Source: Alloacidobacterium dinghuense (GTDB taxonomy: Bacteria; Acidobacteriota; Terriglobia; Terriglobales; Acidobacteriaceae). From it: a stretch of 64,000 nucleotides of DNA. Below the pieces are notes generated by a model that was not told where the DNA came from, did not search any database, and saw only the letters and a program-made list of their open reading frames with translations. The stretch is taken from NCBI RefSeq assembly GCF_014274465.1, contig NZ_CP060394.1, forward strand, positions 1,922,001 through 1,986,000. The letters run 5' to 3'. The position numbers were made by a program, and so were the translations under genes. Numbering within the stretch: position 1 is the first letter of the stretch; each line of letters begins with the position of its first letter. This document shows positions 21,043 through 30,472 of this stretch, in pieces.

Positions 21043-21982
21043 GACGCGGGATTCGTCCTTTCGCCCGGGAATCGCCTTCATCGCCTTTCTGCTTCTTACA
21101 CCGCAGCTTGGATTCTCACAGCAGCCAACACCTGGAGCTACGCCTGACCAACGCAATTCTGCGCCGAACATCGCGATTGGCGCAGGCGATCTATTAAGCA
21201 TCGTTGTATTTGATACGCCGGAATTAACGACGTCCGCGCGCGTCAGCCAGGATGGCGAAGTAAACTTGCCGGTTCTGGGAATGATGCGGCTGGCCGGCAT
21301 GAACACGATCGACGCAGCGCGCAGGATCGAAGATGAGTTGCGCTCACGCCACCTGATCCTTGACCCACACGTCACCGTCTTCATCTCCGAATACGCCTCT
21401 CAGGGGGCAACGGTGATGGGGGAAGTCAGAACTCCCGGCGTCTATCCCACGCTCGGTACGCGCAAGATGCTCGATATGATTTCTGTTGCCGGTGGCTTGC
21501 AGACAACCGCTGGGAAGACTGTCACCATCGTGCATCGCGATGATCCGCAGCATCCCGTTAACATCGCATTGCAATCCGGGCCCGCAAACATGTCTGCCCA
21601 GGAGAATCCCGTCATCCTTCCGGGCGACACCATGATTGTGGCCAAAGCCGGGGTTGTTTATGTGATTGGCGACGTATTGAAGCCAGGCGGATTTCTGATT
21701 GACAACAACACTCCCGTCTCGGTAATGCAATCCCTCTCGCTCGCCGGTGGATGGGATAAGACTGCGGCGTTAAGCAAAACAAAACTGATTCGCAAAACCT
21801 CTGAGGGCAGGGAAGAAGTCGATCTCGACCTTAAGCACGTGGCCTATGGCTCGCAAGCGGATATCAGCGTAAAGGATGGCGACATTCTTTTCGTTCCATC
21901 CAGCATCAGCAAGACGCTGACCTATCGCGGAATAGAAGCCGCCATTAGTATTACAAGCGGCGTGCTTATCTACACGCATTGA
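21029..21982 (+). CDS. wza: Polysaccharide export outer-membrane protein, Wza family
   Basis: 317 residues starting inside the end of wzc (14-base overlap). Signal peptide about 1-31 (GIAFIAFLLLTPQLGFSQQ), with no lipobox Cys, unlike classical Wza lipoproteins. Poly_export domain at about 48-130 (GAGDLLSIVVFDTPELTTSARVSQDGEVNLPVLG) and two SLBB-type domains (VMGEVRTPGVYPTLGTRKMLDMISVAGG; YVIGDVLKPGGFLIDNNTPVSVMQSLSLAGG). The C terminus ends with a hydrophobic segment (IEAAISITSGVLIY). It forms the periplasmic/outer-membrane exit channel for exopolysaccharide and pairs with the kinase upstream. Confidence 0.92.
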   Translation: MKKSKTRDSSFRPGIAFIAFLLLTPQLGFSQQPTPGATPDQRNSAPNIAIGAGDLLSIVVFDTPELTTSARVSQDGEVNLPVLGMMRLAGMNTIDAARRIEDELRSRHLILDPHVTVFISEYASQGATVMGEVRTPGVYPTLGTRKMLDMISVAGGLQTTAGKTVTIVHRDDPQHPVNIALQSGPANMSAQENPVILPGDTMIVAKAGVVYVIGDVLKPGGFLIDNNTPVSVMQSLSLAGGWDKTAALSKTKLIRKTSEGREEVDLDLKHVAYGSQADISVKDGDILFVPSSISKTLTYRGIEAAISITSGVLIYTH

Positions 21983-22038
21983 TCGAATCCGCGCTCCTGT
22001 TACACAGGAACGGCGGAGCGCGAACAGGTACCTCACGG

Positions 22039-23550
22039 ATGAATACAACACTTAATCCCGGGATCGAGCTTTCATGGTCTGGAGCTAACCGCGTGGTCAG
22101 GCGGTTGGGTGGTGGCGTAGAACCTGTCAGGCGATTGTATTTCCTCGACTTTCCTCTGCTGCTCCTGAGTGTTGGCCTGCTCACGTGGATGGTTCCCACT
22201 GACACGATGCTTTTTCTGTCTGCTTTGACCGGCGCTGCAGTGGGGCTTTATACCCTTTGGGAGATCGCAATCAGGCGGAAGCCCATCCAATTTTCCCACG
22301 TCTTCTGTATTTCAAACACTGTGGGCTACGGCTTGGGCGTCGTGAACAGCTGGTTGAGCATATCGCGAGGCAATCTTGGCCTGGCACAATTCTTCAACCG
22401 CGATCCGGAAGCAGTTTCTCACGCAATGGCGGCTGTTCTGATTGCTTCCAGCCTCCTGTATTCGTTGGGAGAGATCTTCGAGACGCCGATCTTTGGAAAG
22501 AACTTCCAGCTTGCTCTCGACAATCGCGCGGGCTCATTTGTCTTTATCGGTACTGGTCTTGTCATCGCAGGTTACGTGATGGGTGACCTCGGCTACATGG
22601 GCTCGAACGCGTCCGCGAATGGCGGGCACGTCAGCCTCATAAGTGGAACCCTCGGCTGGCTGTTTCCGATCCTGTTTGCCTTTACGGCTCTCTGCTCGGT
22701 GGAGTGGAGCAAAGGCATGGTGAAACGATTCTTCTTCGCCATGCTCGCCCTTCAATTTGTCCTGATCATTCCCACGGGGCGCAGAAATATTCTCTACTTC
22801 GTACTGCTGGGAATCATTGCTTCAAGGTTTGGTTCCTTCAAGCCAAAGTGGTCCCTCTCGAAACGAGTCGTCATTGCGGCTGTGCTCGCGTCGGTGATCG
22901 GTCTGGGCGCAACGGCGTTCTACTACCTTCGATTTGCATCCTGGAGCCGACATCAAGTCTCCCTTATCGACCGCATCTCACTTGCCATAGCGCTGTATGA
23001 GAGCGGCAATACCGCCAAGGTGAATCAGAGCTTCAAAGAGAATCTGCAGAAGCGCACATTTGTCCTGGGATACGTCTCCGATCTTCTTGATGCCAGCTTT
23101 CGTATCGAATCCGCAAAGGGCCAGAATGCACTGCATGAGTTCCAATTGGTCATCCCTTCGGCGTTATGGGAGGACAAGGGCGCTTTTCTTTATAGCGAAG
23201 AGAGCATCGCAAACACGACATATCACTTTGCTTACAGAGATGAAGCTAACTCGGTGTATTCCGCCGGGGCGATAGATTTCGGCTTATGGGGCATGATCGT
23301 ATATCCGATCATCATCAGCGGACTCTTTCGCGTCGTTGCCGAGTTCGTAAGATTGAGTTTTCCAGAGGTGGTAGCAACCTTGGTTATCCTGCTTCTGGTT
23401 TACAACGCACTCACCACTGAAGCCGGCCTATGGGTGCGATTCCTCGCAATTCGAGATGCGCTGTTTTCCTCTGTGCTCCTGTGGATGATCTTTAAAATCC
23501 CCGCATTTTCTTTCGCGTCTCAACCGGAGAAAGGCGTCTTGTCTCGATGA
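22039..23550 (+). CDS. Wzy-like polysaccharide polymerase (multi-span membrane protein)
   Basis: 503 residues from the ATG at 22039. The frame opens earlier, at a TTG at 21979 that overlaps the wza stop, so a coupled longer form is possible. Ten or more hydrophobic helices are visible (FPLLLLSVGLLTWMV; LFFSALTG-like; FFFAMLALQFVLIIPTGRRNILYFVLLGII; VVIAAVLASVIGLGATAFYYLRF), with a large loop between about 305 and 420 containing HEFQLVIPSALW. Sequence identity to known families is not obvious, but topology and position between wza and glycosyltransferase genes fit an O-antigen/EPS polymerase. It overlaps the next gene by 4 bases (ATGA). Confidence 0.72.
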   Translation: MNTTLNPGIELSWSGANRVVRRLGGGVEPVRRLYFLDFPLLLLSVGLLTWMVPTDTMLFLSALTGAAVGLYTLWEIAIRRKPIQFSHVFCISNTVGYGLGVVNSWLSISRGNLGLAQFFNRDPEAVSHAMAAVLIASSLLYSLGEIFETPIFGKNFQLALDNRAGSFVFIGTGLVIAGYVMGDLGYMGSNASANGGHVSLISGTLGWLFPILFAFTALCSVEWSKGMVKRFFFAMLALQFVLIIPTGRRNILYFVLLGIIASRFGSFKPKWSLSKRVVIAAVLASVIGLGATAFYYLRFASWSRHQVSLIDRISLAIALYESGNTAKVNQSFKENLQKRTFVLGYVSDLLDASFRIESAKGQNALHEFQLVIPSALWEDKGAFLYSEESIANTTYHFAYRDEANSVYSAGAIDFGLWGMIVYPIIISGLFRVVAEFVRLSFPEVVATLVILLLVYNALTTEAGLWVRFLAIRDALFSSVLLWMIFKIPAFSFASQPEKGVLSR

Positions 23551-24716
23551 AGTTCCACGGCAGGAAGCTCTCCACTGCGCTATGCGTCGCGCTCCTGGCA
23601 ATAGCATGTACCCGGCTTGCCAGTGCTCAGCTCAGTACTTCAGTCGGCGATTCTCTGACGCTTCCACTCGACTACAACCTCGACGGGCTCAACTCCGCTG
23701 TAGCTCCAACAACTTCATCTGCGATCGAACCAGGTGCAACAAACCTGATGACGCCCGATGAACATCAGCTGCCTTTCGACGCAATCGGCGCAAGCATCGT
23801 GGCTACGCCTTTAAATCCTTCCGTTACTCAACTGTTCACTGTCAGTCGCGTTCCATTTCAACTGGACAGCTCCATCAAGGACTCCACGCTGCTCACGGGA
23901 CAACATCCGAGGATGCCCATCGAAATCGTGGAATCCGTTACGCGAAAGACGAACGGTATGGGCTTTTCTTCAGACTCCTTAAAGACTGCGGCTTCATCCT
24001 TCGGTCGCTCGTTGCCCACCCTCACCTTATCTCTATCGCCATTGAGTGGAACACAACCCGGAGCCACTGGTGTTCCTTCACCAATCATCTATCCGCAATC
24101 ATCATGGAGAGCTGGCGCAGGTGGTGTCTCATCTGTCTTGGCAAGCAATCCGGCCCAAATCGTTGGACACACAAGGCAGCCGTCGAGCCTATCTGAGAAT
24201 TCGGATGTTAGTGGCGCGACCATACATCGCGATACAACGCAGGAAAATGCATCGGTCAACACTTCCAGTCTGCTGTCGACAGCGCCTTCGGTCGATACGA
24301 GGATCAATACAAGCAGGAGTCCACTGGAGACTGTCACGAGCCTAAACCCGGACTCATCCAGCAAACTCGCAGATCCCTTCGGCAGCTTCGGAGAAAAGAG
24401 CTTTCTGAACCCAGACATCACTCTCTCTACGCTGCATCGCAATTCGACGAAGGGAACTCGAACATCAGGCAACGCTCGGTCAGCGTTCGCATCGTCCACC
24501 CAAACGCGGTCACAGTTTTCAACTCTCGGCCAATCAGAATTTGCTCGTTCGCGCAGTGGAATCAACGGAACCAATCTGAGCACTCGCGAATCAGCAATAA
24601 CAGGCGCTGAATCCCGACGGATGCAGTCATTCTCGGAACAACAGGCGAAGCGGCCCAAATGGCACAATCCAATTCTGCAGCAAATGGAAGACGCCAAGTC
24701 TACCGGCAATCGGTAG
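23547..24716 (+). CDS. Orphan secreted Ser/Thr-rich protein in the EPS cluster
   Basis: 389 residues; the ATG overlaps the polymerase stop (ATGA), so translation is coupled. A clear signal peptide (LSTALCVALLAIACTRLASAQ, about 8-28) precedes a low-complexity mature chain rich in Ser, Thr, Asn and Gln. It is probably disordered, with no domain, Cys pair or repeat I recognise, and ends in a basic, polar stretch (QQAKRPKWHNPILQQMEDAK). Conserved position inside a polysaccharide operon suggests a periplasmic or extracellular accessory factor, but that is only context. Compositional bias makes it likely to be taxon-restricted. Confidence 0.65.
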   Translation: MKFHGRKLSTALCVALLAIACTRLASAQLSTSVGDSLTLPLDYNLDGLNSAVAPTTSSAIEPGATNLMTPDEHQLPFDAIGASIVATPLNPSVTQLFTVSRVPFQLDSSIKDSTLLTGQHPRMPIEIVESVTRKTNGMGFSSDSLKTAASSFGRSLPTLTLSLSPLSGTQPGATGVPSPIIYPQSSWRAGAGGVSSVLASNPAQIVGHTRQPSSLSENSDVSGATIHRDTTQENASVNTSSLLSTAPSVDTRINTSRSPLETVTSLNPDSSSKLADPFGSFGEKSFLNPDITLSTLHRNSTKGTRTSGNARSAFASSTQTRSQFSTLGQSEFARSRSGINGTNLSTRESAITGAESRRMQSFSEQQAKRPKWHNPILQQMEDAKSTGNR

Positions 24717-24792
24717 GAGCCAGGGCATAATCTCTGAGTTTCCAGCCTATTGCTTCGGGGACAGGTCCGAAAGAATTCAGATTGGAGTGACA

Positions 24793-27393
24793 ATGCTTCG
24801 ATGGAAACTTAGTTCTGCCAATCTCTTGATTTTTTTCAGTTGTGCAGTGCCGTTCGCGGCAATTGCCGGACAGACAAACAGTGCTCCTCAAAATCAGGGT
24901 TCCGCGGCACAGGCTCGAACCGTTGTTCTCGATAACCATTCGCAGCTTTCGCTGGGCGATGCATACAACAACACATGTTCGAATGGCGGAATGCTCGTGA
25001 TCACACCCAGCTTCAAGTCAAATGAGCCCATTCCGGCGCAGTGCGAAAATCAACCGGCTGTACTTGATTTGAGACGACCCGACTCGCTGACGGGACGGCT
25101 CAACGTGCGCAATGAAGGCGCCGTAGGAGACGGCGCGGCAGACGATACGGCGGCTCTACAGAAAGCCATCCAGTATGCGCTTGACCATCCGGTTGGATCA
25201 GGCGCAAAGGGATCTCCGGTTGTATACCTTCCTGCTGGAACCTACAAGGTAAGTAAGACTCTCCGAATCCCCGCACAACTGCATCTCATCGGAGACGGTC
25301 CGGAGACCACCTCGCTTCAGATCACGAATCCCACTGCAAATCTAATCACTGTCTACGCGGGGAAATGCGGGGATTGGACCTGTAACGGAAGCGTGGAAGG
25401 AGTCTCGCTGCTTGGCAACGGGCATTCTACGACAGGCACTCTTCTCGAAATTGGAGCGGCTGACGGCTTCCATCTTCGTGACGTGAAGATGTACAACCAT
25501 GGCGGCCGTGGCTTGCAGGTGAATTATGGCTCTGAGCGGCTTGCGTCGAACAATTTTTATATCTACGCAGTACGCTGGCCAATCATTCTTGCAGGCGACA
25601 TTAACGAAAGCTACTTCTGGAATACGCAGGTCATCAGCCCAGGATCGACCGACGAGGGTACAGGTGGGGGAGACAAATACTGCTACAGTATTAACTGCGT
25701 GAGCGGAAGGTTTCCGGGACCGAACTCGGGTCCTGGTGGCTCTCCTACGCCCATCTCGCCAGACACGCATGCCGCCATCTTCGTCGATAAGGCTGTGAAC
25801 TTCTCCTTCGTGGGCGGCTCAATTAAGCCACTCAAATATGCAGCCGGAATACAGGTCTTCAATGGAAGTGTGAGCACCGTTAAGAATTTTTATTTCGAAG
25901 GTTTTCCATGGGACCAGGCTGGCAGGTTGAGCGCCGCTGTCATCGCTGGAGGCGCCGCAGTACACACGACTCTCTCCGCAACTTTGGCGGGGAACGCAGC
26001 CGAGGTTGCTGTCGCGAATACCGATTGGATGCCGCACTTCTCGACAGATCCGAGCGATATTAATCTGAAGACCCACAACTACTATCCGTATATCCTGCTT
26101 CCACAGGACTATGCCTCGGGCAGCACAGAGCCTTCGCGATATGTGCCGAGCGTCAAAAGAGGGCAATTTGAAGTTGTGAATGTGGCCGGCTTTGGCGGAG
26201 ATGGAAAGCTCTACATCGCTGCTCGTGGTACCAGTGGAACAGCACCTGCGAGTACTTCATGGCCTTCGGGATCGATCGTTGAAGAACTGCCGTATGGATT
26301 CTACGGCGCATTGAGTTTGCAGGATTCGCATGTCGCCGCGATCCAGCCGCCGAAACAAGGCTATCGCGATACGTGCGACCAGACCAACGAGCACACCTGC
26401 GCGGATATCATCGTTGGCTACATCCCCGATGGCCTCTACGTGGATCCCACCGGAGGCAAGAATGCTACTCCCGGCAATCGTCCTTATGCAGGAGCAATCA
26501 GTCTATCGTCGGTAACCATTGCCAGCGGAGATTTCCCACACAAAGGCGAAATAGCCACACATCGATTTGCGCGCGTAGCACTCGATGGAACCACCAGCAT
26601 TCCCCTCTCTCCGCAATCCGGAGAGGTGGTCGATAAGCAGAATCTTCGCCTCGACATTGGCCCCGCTACCAATGGCAAGTATGTGACAGCTCCGCTTTAT
26701 GCAACAGGACGCACGGCCGAGCCGGAAGTAACCTTCAGCGCGATTGGCGGCATTTACGCTCCAGCCTTTGGCCTCTTTGCAAGATACGAATCGCAGTACG
26801 GTCAGGGAGGATATGCCAACGGTGGCTGGATGAACGGGTTGAAATTCGCAAATCAGTATTGCTGGTTCGATACTCCGTCTGAAGGGCAGAAGCAATCGAT
26901 CAACCGCATATGCATGAACGGTGGTCCTTCGAACAACGAGCATCCTGGCTACGAATACGATGTCTGGTCCGGATCGAAATGGGTGAATGCTTTTCAGGTG
27001 AATGGAAAATCGGATGCCACCGCTGATGTTTCCGTATCGGGAAATCTAACTGTCGCTAAAACTCTCTATGTGAAATCGATTGAGGTTGCAGGCGGTAACT
27101 CCGCTGTCATGCATGCTGCCACATCGAACCATGCTTCGAGTGCAGCCGGCATCTCTGGCACGACCGCCGCAATTGGCGGCGCTCCGCTTCAGTCCGGCCA
27201 ATGCACCAGCGGAGTTGCGCGACTGTCCGGAGTTGCAAATTCCATGGTTGCGTCGGCCTCGCCAGTAAGCGATCCGGGAGATGGATTCATCTGGCAGGCC
27301 TTTGTTTCTGCAGCAAACATCGTTACAGTAAAAGTCTGTGCGATCGATAAAGGAACACCCAAACCCGTAGCGTACAACGTAAGGGTGCAATAG
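24793..27393 (+). CDS. Secreted right-handed beta-helix protein, pectate-lyase-3/GH28-55-like
   Basis: 866 residues from the ATG at 24793, which has GGAG 5 bases upstream; a GTG at 24787 overlaps that site. Signal peptide about 1-25 (LIFFSCAVPFAAIAGQ). The motif VRNEGAVGDGAADDTAALQKAI at about 108-130 is the typical start of Pectate_lyase_3 beta-helices, continued by VVYLPAGTYKVSKTLRIP and HLIGDGPETTSLQI. The helix runs to about 460. A region of beta strands follows, and a C-terminal domain of about 90 residues (QSGQCTSGVARLSG...DGFIWQAFVSAANIVTVKVCAIDKGTP...YNVRV) resembles one often found at the end of acidobacterial tail-spike-like proteins. It may cleave or modify the exported polysaccharide or bind it. 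Catalytic residues were not identified. Confidence 0.75.
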   Translation: MLRWKLSSANLLIFFSCAVPFAAIAGQTNSAPQNQGSAAQARTVVLDNHSQLSLGDAYNNTCSNGGMLVITPSFKSNEPIPAQCENQPAVLDLRRPDSLTGRLNVRNEGAVGDGAADDTAALQKAIQYALDHPVGSGAKGSPVVYLPAGTYKVSKTLRIPAQLHLIGDGPETTSLQITNPTANLITVYAGKCGDWTCNGSVEGVSLLGNGHSTTGTLLEIGAADGFHLRDVKMYNHGGRGLQVNYGSERLASNNFYIYAVRWPIILAGDINESYFWNTQVISPGSTDEGTGGGDKYCYSINCVSGRFPGPNSGPGGSPTPISPDTHAAIFVDKAVNFSFVGGSIKPLKYAAGIQVFNGSVSTVKNFYFEGFPWDQAGRLSAAVIAGGAAVHTTLSATLAGNAAEVAVANTDWMPHFSTDPSDINLKTHNYYPYILLPQDYASGSTEPSRYVPSVKRGQFEVVNVAGFGGDGKLYIAARGTSGTAPASTSWPSGSIVEELPYGFYGALSLQDSHVAAIQPPKQGYRDTCDQTNEHTCADIIVGYIPDGLYVDPTGGKNATPGNRPYAGAISLSSVTIASGDFPHKGEIATHRFARVALDGTTSIPLSPQSGEVVDKQNLRLDIGPATNGKYVTAPLYATGRTAEPEVTFSAIGGIYAPAFGLFARYESQYGQGGYANGGWMNGLKFANQYCWFDTPSEGQKQSINRICMNGGPSNNEHPGYEYDVWSGSKWVNAFQVNGKSDATADVSVSGNLTVAKTLYVKSIEVAGGNSAVMHAATSNHASSAAGISGTTAAIGGAPLQSGQCTSGVARLSGVANSMVASASPVSDPGDGFIWQAFVSAANIVTVKVCAIDKGTPKPVAYNVRVQ

Positions 27394-27417
27394 AGATTCA
27401 AGGCATAAGCGTAAGGA

Positions 27418-28695
27418 ATGACTAGATCCGGACTGAACGACATCCAAGACCATACGCAATCGACCGCTGAAACGGGAGGGACAGACTCGCCACTGCGCAT
27501 TCTGCATGTTATCTATTCGCTGTCTCTCAAGCACGGCGGTCCGCCAGAAGGATTGCGTCAGCTTGCCGAAGCCTATCGGCAGGAGGGAATTCATCTGGAA
27601 GTAGCTTCGCTGGATGGTCCGGACGAAGACTTCCTGAGAGAGTTGTGGTTTAAAGTGCATGCCCTTGGGCCCGTAAAATCTGTTTACGGTTACTCTTCTC
27701 GAATGCTTCCCTGGTTGCGTTCCCACATCCACGAGTATGACGCTGTTGTGATCAACGGTATTTGGCAGTACAACAGTTTCGCTGCCGGGCGCGCCGCCAG
27801 AGGCAGAGTTCCGTATGCCGTGTTCATTCACGGAGCGCTTGATCCATGGTTTAAGAAGACATATCCGCTCAAACACATAAAGAAGCTCTTGTATTGGCGT
27901 ACTTTTCAGTACCCCGTGCTACGGGATGCTTTGGCGGTGCTCTTCACAACACAAACGGAAAAAGAGCAGGCTCAGCTGAGTTTCCGTCGAAACCGATGGA
28001 ATGGAGTGGTGGTTCCATACGGAACATTGCGGCCCGATGGTGATCCGGCCGCGCAGAAAGAAGTATTCTTTTCATCCTGTCCGGCTGTGAGGGGACGCCG
28101 CTTTCTTCTGTTTATGGCGCGCATCCACGAGAAAAAGGGTTGCGACCTGCTGATCGAAGCATTTTCCCGCATCTCATCCTGTACACCAGATCTGTATCTC
28201 GTGATGGCTGGACCCGATCAGGTTGGATGGAAAGCAACGCTTGAAAAACAGGCAGGACAATTGGGAATAGCCGATCGAATCTACTGGCCTGGGATGCTGG
28301 AAAAGGATGCGAAATGGGGCGCATTCCATGCCGCTGAAGCGTTCATTCTTCCTTCGCATCAGGAAAACTTCGGAATCGCTGTCGCCGAGGCTCTGGCATG
28401 CGGCAAGCCGGTACTGATCTCGAATCAGGTGAATATCTGGCAGGAGGTCATAGCAAATGGAGCCGGCATTGTCGCGGACGATACCATAGACGGCACGCAT
28501 AGCCTCCTTACCAAATGGCTGGAATTGTCGGAAAATGAACGTATTGAGATGTCGCAGAAAGCATTCGCATGTTTCTCGAATAACTACTCCATGAGAGGCG
28601 CCGCCAAGGCCATCCGCGAAATGTTTGAAGAAGAACTGAAAGCAACTGGGAAACGAAGCGCAGGCAAGCATGCGCTGCAAGCAACTGCCAATTGA
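27418..28695 (+). CDS. Glycosyltransferase family 4 protein
   Basis: 425 residues. GT-B fold: an N-terminal acceptor domain beginning ILHVIYSLSLKHGGPPEGLRQLAEAY (the gly-rich loop) and a C-terminal donor domain with FMARIHEKKGCDLLIEAFSRI, YWPGML and the EX7E motif in FILPSHQENFGIAVAEALACGKPVLIS. Cytoplasmic, acting on lipid-linked repeat units. It lies 24 bases after the beta-helix gene and 53 before ugd. Donor sugar cannot be told from sequence. The first 25 residues or so are a polar extension. Confidence 0.9.
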   Translation: MTRSGLNDIQDHTQSTAETGGTDSPLRILHVIYSLSLKHGGPPEGLRQLAEAYRQEGIHLEVASLDGPDEDFLRELWFKVHALGPVKSVYGYSSRMLPWLRSHIHEYDAVVINGIWQYNSFAAGRAARGRVPYAVFIHGALDPWFKKTYPLKHIKKLLYWRTFQYPVLRDALAVLFTTQTEKEQAQLSFRRNRWNGVVVPYGTLRPDGDPAAQKEVFFSSCPAVRGRRFLLFMARIHEKKGCDLLIEAFSRISSCTPDLYLVMAGPDQVGWKATLEKQAGQLGIADRIYWPGMLEKDAKWGAFHAAEAFILPSHQENFGIAVAEALACGKPVLISNQVNIWQEVIANGAGIVADDTIDGTHSLLTKWLELSENERIEMSQKAFACFSNNYSMRGAAKAIREMFEEELKATGKRSAGKHALQATAN

Positions 28696-28748
28696 TTGGT
28701 GTGCTTGAAAAAAATCAACCTATCTAAAAGGCTGACGGGAAAATTCTT

Positions 28749-30164
28749 ATGACTGAAAAAATCACCATCGCTGTTGTCGGCTCAGGCTACGTAGGGCTGG
28801 TAGCATCGGTCTGTTTTGCTGAGATCGGTCATCAGGTGATCTGTGTAGACAATGATGAAGCGAAAATATCCTCGCTTCGCGATGGCGAGGTCCCGATCTA
28901 TGAGGAATACCTGCCGGAGCTCCTCGCCCGTCATCGCAACAAGTCAATTGAATTTACGACCGATCTTCACGCCGCAACACGGCGATCACAAGCAATCTTT
29001 GTAGCAGTGGGAACACCGCAAAGCCAGACGGGGAGTGCCGACTTATCCTATGTCGATGCGGTAGCCAGCGAGATCGCTCGATCGATCACTGAATACAAAG
29101 TAATCGTCGAAAAGAGCACCGTTCCCGTGTATACCAACGAGTGGATCAGCCGAGTCATTGAGCGTAACGGTGTTCCACGCGACCTTTTTGACGTTACCTC
29201 GAACCCGGAATTTCTTCGCGAGGGCACAGCTGTTGTTGATTTTCTTCACGCAGACCGAATCGTCATTGGCGTTGAAAATGAACGTGCCGCGACCTTGCTG
29301 CGCGCTATCTACGAGCCCCTCACGTCAGGGCGCTATTATCAGACCGTCGATGCGGTTCCCGGAGTCCGTTCCTCTGTCGATCCACCGCCAATCCTTCAGA
29401 CTTCGACAAAGGCGGCAGAACTCATCAAGCATGCTTCCAATGCGTTCCTCGCAATGAAGATTTCTTTCATCAATGTAGTTTCCAACGTGTGTGAAGCAGC
29501 CGGAGCCGATGTGGAAGAGGTATCGAGGGGCGTTGGAGCTGACGCAAGAATCGGGCCGAAGTTCCTCAAGGCGGGAATTGGTTATGGAGGTTCCTGTTTC
29601 CCAAAGGACGTGGCAGCATTCCGCTATGTTGCGGAACAGTTAGGTGTTGATTTCGGTCTGCTGCGCGAAGTAGAAAAAATCAACGCGGAACAGAAGAGGC
29701 GATTTTTCCAGAAAGTTCGCTCGGCGCTTTGGACATTCCGCGGAAAAAAACTTGCCGTACTTGGTCTCGCCTTCAAAGGTGGGACCGATGACATTCGCGA
29801 ATCGCCGGCAATAGATCTGATTGGCCAATTCCTGATGGAAGGATGCATCGTCTCTGCCTACGACCCGGCCGCAATCGAAAGGACGAAGCAGGTGTTACCT
29901 CCTTCCGGAACTCTAAGCTATGCGAAGGATGCGTACGAGGCTGCCGGTGAAGCGGATGCACTTTTAATTCTGACCGACTGGCAGGAATTCGTCGAACTCG
30001 ATCTCGACCGCCTGCGTTATACCCTGCGATATCCGATTGTGATCGATGGCCGCAATCTCTTTGACCGGGTGATCATGGCGCAACACGGATTTACCTACTT
30101 GAGCGTTGGTCGAGCGGGTGGTGTACAGGTGAGAGATTCAGCGCTCACGAGTCGCCTTCCCTGA
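28749..30164 (+). CDS. ugd: UDP-glucose 6-dehydrogenase
   Basis: 471 residues. NAD-binding start IAVVGSGYVGLVASVCFAEIGHQV, the EKSTVPVYT segment, NPEFLREGTAVVDF, the catalytic motif GGSCFPKD with C283, and LAFKGGTDDIRESPAIDLI in the C-terminal domain, all typical of UDP-glucose/GDP-mannose dehydrogenases; the NPEFLREG and GYGGSCFPKD forms fit UDP-glucose enzymes. It oxidises UDP-glucose to UDP-glucuronate, giving an acidic sugar for the polysaccharide. Located between a GT4 gene and the epimerase. Confidence 0.93.
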   Translation: MTEKITIAVVGSGYVGLVASVCFAEIGHQVICVDNDEAKISSLRDGEVPIYEEYLPELLARHRNKSIEFTTDLHAATRRSQAIFVAVGTPQSQTGSADLSYVDAVASEIARSITEYKVIVEKSTVPVYTNEWISRVIERNGVPRDLFDVTSNPEFLREGTAVVDFLHADRIVIGVENERAATLLRAIYEPLTSGRYYQTVDAVPGVRSSVDPPPILQTSTKAAELIKHASNAFLAMKISFINVVSNVCEAAGADVEEVSRGVGADARIGPKFLKAGIGYGGSCFPKDVAAFRYVAEQLGVDFGLLREVEKINAEQKRRFFQKVRSALWTFRGKKLAVLGLAFKGGTDDIRESPAIDLIGQFLMEGCIVSAYDPAAIERTKQVLPPSGTLSYAKDAYEAAGEADALLILTDWQEFVELDLDRLRYTLRYPIVIDGRNLFDRVIMAQHGFTYLSVGRAGGVQVRDSALTSRLP

Positions 30165-30242
30165 TCGGCAATCCCGACATTCCAGGAAGTACGTTTGTAA
30201 CTACCTTAAATGGTCCCAACCACGCAGGAAGGTTGTTTCCCC

Positions 30243-30274
30243 TTGACGAAGATTTCACGGGATATCCATACTAT
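30243..30274 (+). promoter_or_regulatory. Possible promoter in the ugd-epimerase gap
   Basis: The 308-base gap from 30165 to 30472 has no gene. TTGACG at 30243-30248 with CATACT/TACTAT at 30267-30274 gives an acceptable -35 and a weak -10 (18-20 base spacing). It would let the epimerase and second transferase be expressed apart from the front of the cluster. Confidence 0.35.
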
Positions 30275-30472
30275 AGAGAGATAGGGACATTGTCCGAGTG
30301 TACTTCGTTCTCTCCTTTCAACTGTTTTTCCCCGCGAGCTACACAAGAGCAGAGGCAATTTGATGTCCTAATTAAGGACAGCTATGGAGTTGTGTTTTGA
30401 AGATTCGTAACTCGTGCCAACGTCACGAAATATCGACGATAGAAATCTACACTTGGCGAGGGGAGTAACAGG

